In this document: piece after piece, positions 11,466 through 22,881 of the stretch
How the letters are laid out: the number at the start of each line of letters is the position of its first letter
How positions within the stretch are numbered: the stretch's first letter is position 1
Origin: Zantedeschia hybrid cultivar
Taxonomy: Eukaryota; Streptophyta; Magnoliopsida; Alismatales; Araceae
Assembly: GCA_030544215.1 (NCBI GenBank)
Contig: JARZZO010000001.1
Coordinates: 42,873,098 to 42,937,097, forward strand
Direction: 5' to 3'
Length of the DNA stretch: 64,000 nt
The notes under the pieces: generated by a model
What the model was told of the DNA's origin: nothing
What the model saw: only the letters and a program-made list of their open reading frames with translations
Databases searched by the model: none
Position numbers and translations under genes: made by a program

Positions 11466-12195
11466 AATCTTTCGTCCCACTGGAAAAATCTTTTCAACAA
11501 TTTTCCTATAATCACCAACATCCTTAGCCCCAGGAGCCATTGTATCCCAAAGTTTATCAAAGTCCTTGGACCTGGAGCCATTGTATCCCAAAGTATCCCA
11601 AAATCCTTAGTCCCAGAAGCCGTTGTATCCCAATGTACCCCAAAGTTTATGGCTATTTGGAGCTTTTACCTCCCTCAAAATCCAAAGTTGATGGTTATTT
11701 AGAGCTTTTATCTCCTTGAAAATCAAAGTCATGGCTACCTGGTGCTTTTACTCTCTCGAAGATTAAAAGTTCGACCCCTAGGAGCTGTTGTATCCCTTAA
11801 GAATTAAAAGTCATGGCTATCTGGAGCCTTTACCCCCTCAAAGATCAAAAGTTCTTGACCGCTGGGAGCTGTTCTATCCTTTAAGACCAAAGTTCATGGC
11901 TATGTGGAGCTTTCACCCCCTCAAAGACCAAAGTTCTTAGCCCCTAGGAATCATTGTACTTTTGAAGCCCTAAAGTCCTTGGCCCTTAGAAGCTTTTATA
12001 TCTTTGAAATCTTTGGCCCTTAGAAGTCGTTATATCCTTGAAATTCAAAACTCCTAGTCCCACTGGAGTCTGTTTGTGTCCAAAAAACATAAAAGACTTA
12101 ACGACTACTAGGAGCCTTTGTATCGTTAGAGATTCAAAACTTCTTGGTTATATCCAAAGCCTTCCATTAAAAACAATCTCCACCAATTCGGGCCC
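11466..12195 (+). repeat. 3' UTR tandem repeat block B (about 55-70 bp units)
   Basis: About ten degenerate copies of a unit containing CCCCAGGAGCCATTGTATCCC..AAAG or GGCTATTTGGAGCTTTTACC. It is related to block A. The open frame at 11,355-11,702 comes from the repeat and is not a gene. Confidence 0.65.
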
Positions 12196-12569
12196 TCAGA
12201 GACCATGGTTGGGAATACCGGCCGATACCAGTACCGATACAGCTTAAAATGGCCGGTACCGATTAAAAATTATTATTATTATTTTTTTTTACTGTACTGG
12301 CCGGTACTTTCCCCTTTCACAGAAACAGATCTGTGAGAGGGGACCTGCGTTTTTAGAGGGGAAGGGAAGGAGGGGAAGGAGGAGAAGTTGCCGCCGTTGC
12401 CACCTGCTGCCACCGCTTCCTGCCGCCGCTCCCGTTACCGAAGACGTTTTGTCCGTTTTGTGTGGAAGAAAAAAATAAAGTATGATATATATTTTAAATC
12501 TTTATATTATTTTTGAGTTGTTAACTAATTATTAGATTATTTACGTTTGTTTTCTTAGTAAAATAGACA

Positions 12570-12995
12570 ACCTCCAATTTTGACGCTAATTAGCGGTTAA
12601 AAATTGGGACTTTTGTCTAATTACTTCCATTAAACATCAATTGAAGCCTAATTAAGTTTTATTGCATATTTTAAAGTAGGAGCATGCTCTGAATTGCGTT
12701 GATTGAAGGTTAATTAGGAAAAAATTCCAATTTTGACCCTAATTAATAGTTAAAAATCGGGGCTTTTGTCTAATTACTTCAATTAAATATCAATTGAAGT
12801 CTAATTAAGCTTCATTATATATTTTAAAGTAGGAACATGCTGTGAATTGCGTTGATTGAAAGTTAATTGGGAAAAAAATTCACTTTTGACCCTAATTAGC
12901 GGTTAAAAATTGTTGCTTTTGTTTAATTACTTCAATTAAACACCAATTGAAGCTTAATTAAGTTTCATTGCATATTTTAAAGTAGGAGCATGATG
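12570..12995. repeat. Three tandem copies of an about 155-bp AT-rich unit in the hAT element
   Basis: TTTTGACNCTAATTA recurs at about 12,573, 12,733 and 12,887. Each copy is followed by GGTTAAAAAT..., CTAATTACTTC, CAATTGAAG..CTAATTAAG and ATATTTTAAAGTAGGA. The copies are roughly 85-90% alike by eye. They lie in the 5' untranslated region or first intron, before the transposase. Confidence 0.75.
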
Positions 12996-13045
12996 CCAAA
13001 TATACTTATATTTGTTTCTACTTTTTTCTTTCTTGTTGTAGAATC

Positions 13046-14620
13046 ATGGTTGAACAGTAAGAGTAGGACTCGGGGTGGGTCCATATCATCTTTGTTAATA
13101 CTGCAAAGAGGAGAAAAAAAGAGGATGTTGAACTCCAAGACGAGATTTTAGGTAGACAAAATAGAAAAGGCAAAGGGATGTATATTGGGGCCAGTGACAT
13201 TTCTCTACGTGAGAGGCAAATGGCTGAACAAATTGTGGACTCCAGTGATGATGATGATGAAGATCCTGAGATGGTTGTTACTAGAAGAGAGAGTTTATAG
13301 CATCAAAAAGAAGATGAAGCCCGAAGGAAAGGTGATGGACCATTAACAAGAGACAACTCAAGTTAGAGGCCAAGTGGGTCCTATGGACATTTATCTTTTT
13401 AGAAGATAGAGTTCTACTCAGCCAAAAATCAAACAACCAATGAGAGGAGTAAAAAAGTCAGCTGAAGCGGCAGGACATGTTTTTAAAAGCTTATGCAAAT
13501 GATTTTTGCATGTAGGTGTTCGCTCACATGTTGCTCAATCTCCTTATTTTCAGCCTATGATTGATGCAATAGCAGATCATGGTCGTAGGTTCAAAGTCCC
13601 CGCACGTCGAGACATATATGGACGTGGGCTTGATGGAAAATATGAGGAGCTTCAACAGTGGGTTGAAAGTTTTAAAGCTGTATGGAAGGAGAGATGATAC
13701 ACAATTATGTGCGATGGCTGGACTGGTACCACGAAGAAGTCCATGATTAATTTCCTTGTTTATTGTACTGAAGGGACATTTTTTTATGAAATTTGTTGAT
13801 GTACTATTCAAAGAACGTCAAATATTTATTTGGTTTGGTGATCAGATAATGCAGAAAATTGGAGAGGAAAATGTTGTCCATGTGGTCACTGATAATGAAC
13901 CAAGTTATATGGCTGCAGGAAAGAAGTTAATGGACAAACGCAAACACCTTTATTGGGTCCCATGTGCAGCGCATAGTCTGGACTTGATGTTTGAAAACAT
14001 TGGTAAGGACCCGAGTGTGAGCAAAAGGATCTACAAAGAAAAGAAAGCCAGTAAAAATAGGCATCACAAAAGAAAAATCAAGTAATGTCGAGGAAGTTAA
14101 TTGTTGATTATAATTAAGATGATGATGATGAGGGACACAATCTCCTAATGATGATGTTGGTGCAGTTGCAGGTGCTACTACCGGGCGCGGAGTGTATGCA
14201 CCATCTTTCTCCTTGCATATTGACATTGGGAGAGGACAGTATGAAAGTCAAGGAGATTATGATTCACAAGGTCAGTATGGACAACAGTCAGATTATGGAG
14301 GTGGCCAACAAGAAGTAGACATGTATAGCTGGGGAGATCGAGTAGAGTACGAAGGCTTTCAATTCCATCCACCCAGTAGCAGTTATGGGTCAGGGTCTTC
14401 TTCTTATCCTCAAGCTGCTTCTTTGCATCTTGATTCTAAAATTTCATCAAGTCAACAAGCATATCTTCCAAGAGGGATTCAAAGAGGGATGCACGACTTG
14501 GCTGCATCATTGTTTAGTTATAGTGAATATAGGGAACATATGCAACCTTGTTATGTATACCAACAACAACAATCGGAGGATGAATCAGAAGGATTTACGG
14601 GTTATTATCCATATGAATAA
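13046..14620 (+). pseudogene. hAT transposase remnant (DUF659 and core fragments)
   Basis: After a decayed N-terminus (acidic SDDDDEDPEMVV segment near 13,240) the frame reads HVAQSPYFQPMIDAIADHG at about 13,530. It then reaches a stop where a CDGWTGTT motif follows (about 13,713). A shifted frame continues VVHVVTDNEPSYMAAGKKLMD and HLYWVPCAAHSLDLMFENIGKD (13,876-14,010), the conserved hAT core with the DN..Y and CAAH motifs. The protein then jumps to a Gly/Gln/Ser/Tyr-rich tail (14,192-14,620), typical of the extreme C-terminus. The hATC dimerisation block is therefore missing. The BED finger is not seen. It is non-functional through stops, frameshifts and deletion. Confidence 0.8.
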
Positions 14621-14942
14621 GAAGGATTTACGGGTTATTATCCATATTAGTATACTCATGTTTTTCATAGGTAAGGATCGTTTAATTTCATTAACATTTA
14701 TTATTTGTAAATGTTTAGTACATTAGTATAATATTTTTCATGTTTAATTTGTATCAAAATAGTCATTTAGTATGTGTTACGTATACTTCTTTATCTTAAC
14801 CCACCTTTGTTACACTCAACACATATCTAATTAATTAATTGTATTTTTTCTGATTTTTTTTTAAAATTTTTCTGGCCCTTTTATACCCGTACTGGCCGAT
14901 ATGGCCGGTACCGGTACCGGTACTGCCATCCATGTCACGGAC

Positions 14943-15215
14943 GTCATAGCTCCCTACCGACCCAAAAGAAACAACTGTTAAAGAAAATAAAAAAAGAGCT
15001 TAAAAATGAACAATATGCCCTGATGGACTTAGTTGGTTCTGCCTTCAGAAAGGACCAATTAAGGGTAAAAAGGTCTAAAAAAATTCAGCAGAGGTGAAAA
15101 CCCGAAAGGGGGCGTCAGGTAAAAATGGATAACCTTGCTGCGAAAACCTAGAAGGAGATGTAGACAAAAAAAAAGAGGGGGCTAATTCTGGTGAAAATTC
15201 GAAAAGGCACTAGAG
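14943..15215 (+). repeat. Second copy of the shared Tat 3' UTR module
   Basis: GGACTTAGTTGGTTCTGCC, GAGGTGAAAACCCGAAAGG and GGTGAAAATTCG repeat the module of 10,880-11,110. The Tat 3' UTR therefore carried at least two tandem copies before the hAT insertion. Confidence 0.6.
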
Positions 15216-16734
15216 TTAGTTTTGAAAAAAAATGAGGAATGAAAAGTCACACAAATACCTTGAAGTCAATATTTCACCAATGGATGAATGTTTTGCCCAA
15301 GGCAAGCCCTCAGGATAGGCAAATCACAAAAATAAAAAAGACAACATTGGGACATGCCAACATTGACTTAAAGAAGAAGGGAAATCTTCAAGGAAAATCT
15401 TCAACCTTAGCCACAACCTCAGAAGAAGGCGAGGAGTGCTACAAACAAAAGAGAAGCCGATGTCAAGAACAAGTTCATAATAAAGATGTAAGGAAAGCAA
15501 ATAATCATGCAAAAAGAGATAAAAAGACGCTCCACCGAGCATATGAGAAGCAACGGGACCACTCTCTAATGGAAGAGTAGTCTGGTCAGCAAGGATAACA
15601 ACTTGCTGAGCAAGCCTAGTAAGCGGAATAAGAACTTCTAAGGGGTAGACATATATTCATTCATCATCTTCAAAATCTATGATCAATGAAGTCTTTGAAG
15701 GAACAACTCCTGCAAAAAGTTGGCATTCGTAACATGTTGAGAGAAGAATGACTGAAAGGGTTGACCAAGGGTGAGGCCACTCACCTAGAAGCAAATGCCC
15801 TAAATTCTCTATCAGCCTCAGAGAAAAAGGAGGGACACTGGTACTGTGCCAATAAATCTCGCAGAAGCAATAAGGTAAGTCTTCAGTCTCTCCTCAATCC
15901 ATGCCGTGCTCCTGTCTATGGGCGTCGTTGGGAGAGCCTTCAACCTCAGCCAGGGCGCGAAGGAGGAAAAACGTAAGCTACATGCAAAAGGGAAGAAAGA
16001 ATTGAAATCAGTTCGCCACAAAGAGTTCATAGTGCGAAGGAACAAAATGAAGGCCCAGAAATCGTAGTGAAATGACTAAGTTTGGCTCGATACAATCAAA
16101 GCTCCGGCCAGTTAAAGCCACTTTTACATTGTGCCCTAAAAAGCCAAAAAGGGGTTGTTCATACCCAAGTTTTTTGGAATATGACCAAATGTCGGGAAAT
16201 GACAAATGACTGACATTGCACAACACTTAGAAGCCACGTCTTCCTAGAGGGCCATGCGAGTCAGGTTATTTTTGACAAGTCCTTCGAATGTTTGGAAAGC
16301 TAAAGAGGAGTGTTTCGTACTCTGCAGATTCCAAATGTCATCAGATGGTGAGAATAAAGTGAGTCAACGCAATTTGAGACTCACAAAGGTTATTCAAAAC
16401 ATTCCAATCGGACTGGCTCGACATGAGTCAAAGCATTGGTCACTTCAAGGCGCTCTTCCTAGCGTGCCAGAAAAAGCTAAAATGGGGTTGTTCACACCCT
16501 AAAATCCTGAAACCGAACAAGTATTGAAAAATAAAATACATTGCCCAAACATTCGTAAGAAGGCCCTACTCAATAATGGATGACGATAAGGGCCCCAAAT
16601 TATCAAGTCATGTCAGACGCTACCCAAGAAGATAGGAGGGAACTACGAAGGTCCAAATGACACATGCCAGGAGCCGCTAAAGAAGTTCAGTTGGGTCCGG
16701 CTCGAAAACCAGAAATGAGGGTCTAGTTGGATGC
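15216..16734 (+). other. Distal 3' region of the Tat-like element, no gene recognised
   Basis: An open frame at 15,239-15,580 (113 codons, Lys/Gln-rich) and shorter ones have no domain I recognise. The composition resembles decayed internal retrotransposon sequence. It could hold a scrambled extra open reading frame of the kind Tat elements carry between pol and the 3' LTR, but nothing in it matches the PMD-like frame at 34.9 kb. Confidence 0.35.
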
Positions 16735-17315
16735 CTTTGGTTCACCAGAACACTCGAAGCAGGGCTATGCAGAGCCGAAAAGAAGGCAAAACTCTAGTGG
16801 GTGACATCATTTCAAGGCCCATAAAGATTGGTTTATTCCCAAAAGTTTTAGGAAAGTACGGGTAGGCTGCAACATCTTTGAGGTGTCTAGAGGCTTAAGC
16901 TAGGGTTTGTGATCCCTAAGTCAAAGAAAATCCCAAGATCAGAGATAATGCAAGCCAATCTAACGCGACGAAGTAAATAAAAGCATGTGAAGCAAAAGTA
17001 CGGGACACATGCTCTCATCTTCGCCTCTAACATATGTCCCGTAGGGAGCATTTGTTTGACATTTGTTTTAACATGGGGCATAGAAAAAAAAAGAAGAAAT
17101 GGGAGGGGGAAGAAAAAAGGAAAGGAGGAGGCTACTGGTGGCCCCCATCGGTTGGGGGGGGGGGGTCTTGCCCAGAAATAAAGAAAGAAGAAAAGAAGAG
17201 AAGAAAAAAGAGGAAAGAGAGGGTAGGGGTGGTTTGTACCCACCGGTGCAAACCCCCCTATTGGTGCCCCTTTGAACCCCCACCGGGGGGGGGGGGGTCT
17301 TGGCCCCCTCTCCCT

Positions 17316-18017
17316 TGATGCGGAACGACTACCGAAAAGGCTCCGAACGAATGTGTGGGTCCGATACCAGCAATAGCATCACAAACAAATAGCAAATAAT
17401 CACTGAATATCCCTTGTTTCCATGAAATTAACTACGCAATGCAGGCACAAACGTACTCGGGAGTCCTTCCCTCGCAAAGTGATAAAACGTACGGGATCGT
17501 CGGTAGTGGGAACTACCGAAATACTATGGCAATAGCAAAGTACTCAATACGCTTAAATAGGATCTCGAGATTCGTACTCACAATCCAGCAGTAAGAATAA
17601 CAAAATAGCTAGAACCCTATTCTCAAGCACGGGAACATGATTTAATCATATAAAGTACGACAAATTGATGCGGGAAAGAGCCGAGTCAATACTAACCGAC
17701 CCACTGTCGAGTGGGGTTATGCTGTGTGGGGAAGGATCCGCGAACAGCCAAATAGGTCCTTGTCGACCCCTGCTCAACTATAAGGAGATCACTAGATTCT
17801 CGCGGGTCGGCAGGGATCTACCTTGTACTCTGAGCGGGAGTGGAAACGGGTCAGTCTCGGAGGGTATAGGGCGTAGTGTGCCCGACTGACACAAGGCATA
17901 GCGGACAGCGCTGGGTGGTGCTTGAATAGTCCACCGATACGGCGGCTAGGCGGGATTTCGTGCGTACGTGACTGCCTTGGGGAAAGGACCGCGTTGGCCT
18001 CGGCGATCGAGTGGCTA
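17316..18017 (-). repeat. Truncated 3' LTR of the chromovirus (last 702 bp)
   Basis: Collinear with 21,278-21,984, differing by scattered substitutions and a few short indels. The shared sequence stops at GATCGAGTGGCTA, where the reverse transcriptase coding sequence begins abruptly. Confidence 0.85.
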
Positions 18018-18880
18018 GGGGCGTTGGATAGGCCGAAGGGCATGACCAACCACTCATAAAGTCCATCTTTCGTCTTGAAAACCGTCTTCCACTCATCCCC
18101 AGGTCTGTTCCGGACCTGGTGATGACCACTCTTCAGATCGATCTTTGAAAACATAGTGGCTCCCGTGATTATATCAAGTATATTATCAAGGCGGGGAATG
18201 GGAAAACGATATCTCACTGTGATGCGGTTGATTGCGCGGCTAGCCACACACATCCTCCAAGTGCCATCTTTCTTTGGAGCTTGGAGTGCGGGGACGGTGC
18301 AGGGGCTCATGCTCTCACGAATGGAGCCCCACGTCAGGAGTTCCTCAACCTGCCTCTGGAGCTCAGAATGCTCCGTGGGATTCATGCGATAGTGCGGCAG
18401 ATTGGGTAAAGTGGATCCCAGAATCAGGTCGATGGCGTGCTGGATATCACGCATAGGTGGTAGACCTTTCGGAATATCCTCAGGAAAGATATCTTGAAAC
18501 TCCTGAAGAAGAGAGGTGACTTCGGTTGGGTGCTCACTCGGGGCCTCGGTAGTAAACTCTCTAACCGTTAAAAGAAACACATGATCACTCTCAACCAAAT
18601 CATGCTCAAGCTCCCTGACAGAAATAAGCTGTAAGGCTACAGTAGAAGGTGTGCCAAGGAGGGACGGCTCGCGAGTGCTGGTGATGCCCAATCGGGTCGG
18701 ACGGGAACTGGAACACGTACTCGCTAAAGCCGTGCTGATAGTGGTAGACGGACCAACATGCGTAGTGCTAGAAGGGGTCGTTGCACCAGAAGGAGGAGGG
18801 GTACTCAGGGACACCAAAGAACTCTCCCGAGAAGTCCCTTGTTGAGAGGATGCCCTAGGTCGGGAGGGCTGTAAAGTGAT
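18018..18880 (-). pseudogene. Chromovirus reverse transcriptase, N-terminal half
   Basis: The RT copies element RNA into DNA. In frame on the minus strand: FPEDIPKGLPPMRDIQHAID (linker), LPHYRMNP, EEL..GSIRESMSPC, APKKDGTWRMCV, YRFPIPRLDNILD and FSKIDLKSGHHQVR, then the LVMPFGLSNAP motif at 18,020-18,055. Directly after NAP the coding sequence is replaced by LTR sequence, which adds a spurious tail. The YxDD catalytic motif, RNase H and integrase are all absent. The long open frame (17,792-18,817) is therefore a fusion artefact of the deletion. Confidence 0.88.
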
Positions 18881-19078
18881 GAGCAGGTCGCCGTATTAAA
18901 ATATGCAAGTGTTGGACCAGCCCTGGAGGGTTGCGTCCATGTCATATAGCCAAGGCCTACCAAGAATAAGGCTCCCGACCTCCATAGGTAGGACGTCACA
19001 CTAAATCTTATCCTCATACGGTGGGAAGTGAATGGGAACGAGACATCTCGTCTGGATCGGAATGGAAGTAGAATTCAC

Positions 19079-19470
19079 CTAGGATACACGATAGGGACGA
19101 GGGTGGTCAACGGCAGTTAGCCCAAGGCGCGCGGCGGCATTAGTGGAGATTGCATTAATGCAACTTCTACTGTCAATAATCACCTTGTACACCTTGCCAT
19201 CCACACGGTAGTAGGTGTGAAAGATGGTGGTACGGTGCCAATCATCACACACCTTTGGCTGGGCAAGATGCACCTAACCACGCTAATTCTACCCTCATCA
19301 AGAAGATCCTCACTACCACCATCCCACAGAAACTGAGTTTGGATGCAACCCACAAACTCTCCCTCAGAGTGAAAATCATCTGTCATCTTGTCTCCAGCCG
19401 CATAACTCACCGTCTGCAACTCGGGCTGGGACTCCTCTGGATCCACATTTCCCATAATCATGGCCCTAGA
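19079..19470 (-). pseudogene. Chromovirus aspartic protease region
   Basis: Retroviral-type protease frees gag and pol products. The frame reads YYRVDGKVYKVIIDSRSCIN..S..AARLGL. The catalytic triad is normally DSG/DTG, but here it is DSR because of one base change (about 19,165-19,175). The region is split over two overlapping frames (19,180-19,461 and 19,079-19,273), so a frameshift is also present. Confidence 0.75.
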
Positions 19471-19473
19471 CAG

Positions 19474-20999
19474 ACATTGAGACTGGTAATGCCCAAATCC
19501 CTGACACTAGAAGCACCGACCATGGGATCCACCCTCCTGGGAAGACTCAACTATAACTGGGGCCTTCCCCTTATCCTCCCGTTTGGGTGGCGGGGATCAA
19601 ATGGGTGGACGGAAGGGGGGAGCCGGTAAGGCGGGCACTGGGTCCCTTTGAGGAAAACGAGGGCGAGAGGGAGGGTCTTGACGACTGGGGTCAGCAGGTT
19701 GAAGGTTGGAACCCTCTGGGGCACTCCCGAAGCGGCGCGCTGATCAAGAGGTCGCTGATAGGGCGGCCTAGCACGCAGGGGTGACTCCACCTCAAGTTCA
19801 AACTGCTCTATCTCTCTCACGACCTGATAGGCGTGCTCAATGGTTGTCACATGCTGACGGAACAATTCCTGCTGATACACACGACGTAGACCCTTCCGAA
19901 AGTGGGAAAGAGTCAACGCGCTCTGCTCTCGAGCCCCACATCTCATCAGGTACTCGTCCAACTCGGCAATGTACTCAGAAACAGTGCGAGTATCCTGAGA
20001 TATGCTCTGCCACCTATTAATGAGGCGGTGGCGGTAGGTCGGGGGAAGGTACTTCTCACGTAGCTTGACCTTCATGTCTTCCCACGACTTAATGGGTTCA
20101 TGCCGACGCTGCTCAAACAGGTCCTCGACATTCGACCAATAGGTCTGATCCTGACCTGTCAACTTCATCATGGCGAATCGAGCTCGCTGGGCGTCAGTCA
20201 TACCCATCCAATCGAAGTAGCGGTTCATGTCGGCCTCCCAATCAAGATAAACCTTCGGATCCAAGGACCCGTCAAAGGTGGGAGCATACGCACGAGCGGC
20301 CCGACGATCATCCAGGTCCCTCGGGACGTGATGGGTCCTCTGCTCTTCCTCAAAATCATCCCGATTGTCTGGCTCATCTCGATCCCTCGGACGTCGATGG
20401 CGTTTAGGCGCCTCTCCAAACTCGGGCCGATCCCCACGGGCGTACTGATCATACCGATCACCTCGATCATATCGCTCAACTCGGTCAGTTCGATCATGGC
20501 GGTCGTGCCGATCCTCTCAATCGTGTCGATCTAACCGAACGTCTTGACCGCGCTGCTCTAATCGATCATCGCGCTTACGAAGATCCCAATGATCATAACG
20601 ATCAAGCCTATCCACCTGACGCCTCGCGCGTCTCCAATCAGGAACATCAACCCTGTCGCGCGGCCTATTATGCCTCAGACGCCTACGCGCCACAACCTGC
20701 TCAATCAACTCATCACGTGGATCGTAATCCACCCCGTCATCGGCAAGACGCCGCTCATCGACCGGATCAGCTCTCGGAGGAGCCTCATCATGAGGGATAT
20801 GGATGGCCGAGACAGGATGTCCCAGGTGACGTGGGGCCGGGGCATGAGTAAGAATCCCTGGTGTACCCCTGAGGCCTACCAGGTCCTGAATCGTACGCTC
20901 GGAATCATCGACCCGGTTATCTCTAGAACGGATCGAACCGCTCATACTCCCAAGGTGTTGGTCCCAAACATCTATACGGTGTGCGAGCTGGCTAACCAA
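19474..20999 (-). pseudogene. Chromovirus gag with zinc knuckle
   Basis: The N-terminal part (20,999-20,517) is charged and Arg/Asp-rich and is separated by a stop from the gag core (20,264-19,551). The core reads VYLDWEADMNRYFDW, MMKLTGQDQTYW, WEDMKVKLREKYLPP, WQSISQDTRTVSEYI and DEYLMRCGAREQ, all standard for Retrotrans_gag. At 19,515-19,474 a CCHC knuckle CFxCQGFGHYQSQC is visible, but x is a TAG stop, once probably Trp. The gag style (FDW, LREKYLPP..YR) suggests a chromovirus, perhaps of the CRM clade. That clade call is uncertain without the integrase C-terminus. Confidence 0.82.
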
Positions 21000-21261
21000 C
21001 TCGGCTGTATCAGAGACATCCGGAGACCCCGCCTACGAACCTAACGCAAGTGCAGATATGTGGAAAACCGTGCTGCTACGAGTGGGCACGCAACACAGGC
21101 AGAGAGGTGACGTGTATCAACTAACACTTAGACGATCAACATGCATGACGTAGACCAACCAAAGCAAAATGCGGAACTAAGTGGATGGAGACACGCTAAC
21201 ATTGAAATGATTAATAAAATAAATAAAAATATGCAATAAATATGCCCTAGACAAAACCTAC

Positions 21262-21276
21262 GGCTCTGATACTAAA
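21262..21276 (-). other. Primer binding site, initiator-Met tRNA type
   Basis: Inside the 5' LTR the minus strand reads TTTAGTATCAGAGCC. This is two changes from TGGTATCAGAGC, the site complementary to initiator methionine tRNA that is typical of chromoviruses and copia elements. Confidence 0.7.
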
Positions 21277-21277
21277 C

Positions 21278-22881
21278 TGATGCGGAACGACTACCGAAAA
21301 GACTCCGAACCAATGTGTGGGTCCGATACCAGCAATAGCATCACAAACAAATAGCAAATAATCACAGAATATCCCTTGTTTCCATGAAATTAACTACGCA
21401 ATGCAGGCACAAACGTACTCGGGAGTCGTTCCCTCACAAAGTGATAAAACGTACGGGATCGTCGGTAGTGGGAACTACCGAAATGCTAGGGCAATAGCAA
21501 AGTACTCAATACGCTCAAATAGGATCTCGGGATGGGTCCTCGTACTCACAATCCAACAGTAAGAATAACAAAATAGCTAGAACCCTATTCTCAAGCACGG
21601 GAACATGATTTAATCATATAAAGTACGATAAATTGATGTGGGAAAGAGCCGAGTCAATACTAACCGACCCACTGTCGAGTGGGGTTATGCTGTGTGGGGA
21701 AGGATCCCCGAACAGCCCAATAGGTCCTTGTCGACCCCTGCTCAACTATAAGGAGATCACTAGATTCTCGTGGGTCGGTAGGGACCTACCTTGTACTCCG
21801 AGTGGGAGTGGAAACGGGTCAGTCTCGAAGGGTACAGGGCGTAGTGTGCCCGACTGACATAGGGCAGAGCGGACAGCGCTGGTGGCGCTTGAACAGTCCA
21901 CCGATGCGGCGGCTAGGTGGGATTTCGTGCGTGCGTGACTGCCTTGGGGAAAGGACAGCGTTGGCCTCGGCGATCGAGTGGCTAAACGGACTGTTCATGC
22001 GGGGCACGAATGCTGAAGAGCGGTGGCCGTGAGCTGTCGGGCGTGGGGCGCGTGGACCACGAAGGAGCGCCTCGGGCGCGGCCGCAACGAGTGGGAACGA
22101 GCGGTGCGAACGTCGAGGCTATCGGCGAGCGAACGCACCGGTAGCTACGTGTGGCAGCGACGTTGGCGTGCGTGGGGTGGCGGGATGACCGACCCAAAGC
22201 TTGGGCGACGACGCTCGAGCGCGGGGCGGGCGTGGACCTGCTGCGTAGTGCGAGCGGTGGCGGGCGGGGGGTGCGGCTCGCACCCGGGCGTGCTCGTCTT
22301 CGTCACAGGCGACGAGGATGACGGCGGGCGAGTGGGAGTATTCGTGCTGGGGCACGAACGACGAGGGGAATGGCGGCCGGACATCTCCAAGTTGCCACGC
22401 GTGGTGAGGCGCGTCGATGGGCGGGAACGCAAGGGAGACTAGACACGGGGGCAGATTCTTCTGCGTAGAGGGAGAGAGGAAGAAGACAAGGGATTGAACA
22501 GGGCCTTACGCCCTAGGCACAGGCATGCACATGAGGGTGACGAATTCTTTTCTATTCATCAACATTAACACCTCTCAACGAGGTTTACACGTCCTTAAAT
22601 AAGCAAAAGAAACCCTAATGATCCTCTAATAATGTAAAGTACAAAAGTAACCCTCCTTCATACCAAAAGAGGTAAAATTCGCGTAGAAAATTACACAAAA
22701 AGATAACTGGGCCTCATAACGGGCCTTACACAAGTTCCAACTGCTCATATAAAATGATCATGTCAATCAATTCTCAAGTGGGTCATCATCGAGCCACAGG
22801 GACGCTGGAACCGTTGCTGACGTCCTCCTCCGTCTGTAAACGCGGGTCGGGTCTAACCGGGTCCGCGCACGGGTGTCTTCA
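21278..22881 (-). repeat. 5' LTR of the chromovirus
   Basis: About 1,604 bp, TG...CA bounded. A minus-strand TTATTTAAGG TATA-like box lies near 22,594-22,604, placing transcription start around 22,565. The middle (22,000-22,440) is very GC-rich and produces long spurious frames on both strands. Confidence 0.82.

Larger units (their letters stand above)
12204..14934 (+). mobile_element. hAT element of the GGTACCGG family, 2.7 kb, internally deleted
   Basis: The left end reads CATGGTTGGGAATACCGGCC. The right end, read inwards on the other strand, is CATGGATGGCAGTACCGG. Flanking 8-bp sequences, TCAGAGAC (12,196-12,203) and TCACGGAC (14,935-14,942), match at six of eight bases, as expected for an aged hAT duplication. 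Both ends carry GGCCGGTACC motifs like the MITEs at 3,268, 25,102 and 46,607. The interior carries parts of a DUF659/hAT transposase on the plus strand. This is the likely larger relative of the three MITEs. Confidence 0.8.
17316..22881 (-). mobile_element. Chromovirus-like Ty3/gypsy retrotransposon with large internal deletion
   Basis: The element lies in minus orientation inside the tandem array. A 1.6-kb 5' LTR (21,278-22,881), a TATCAGAGC-type primer site, gag, zinc knuckle, protease and the first half of reverse transcriptase are present. The sequence then jumps straight into the 3' LTR at 18,017/18,018. The 3' LTR remnant (17,316-18,017) and the matching part of the 5' LTR are near identical, so the element is much younger than its Tat host. 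LTR ends are TGAAGACACCC...CCGCATCA. A clear 5-bp target duplication was not found, probably because the site is simple sequence. Confidence 0.87.

Noticed and set aside
17792..18817. 341-codon open frame as an intact gene
   Set aside because: It is a deletion fusion of reverse transcriptase with reversed LTR sequence. The last 75 residues are LTR-derived.
22023..22442. 139-codon GC-rich open frame and its antisense partners
   Set aside because: They lie wholly inside the GC-rich part of the chromovirus LTR and have no domain.
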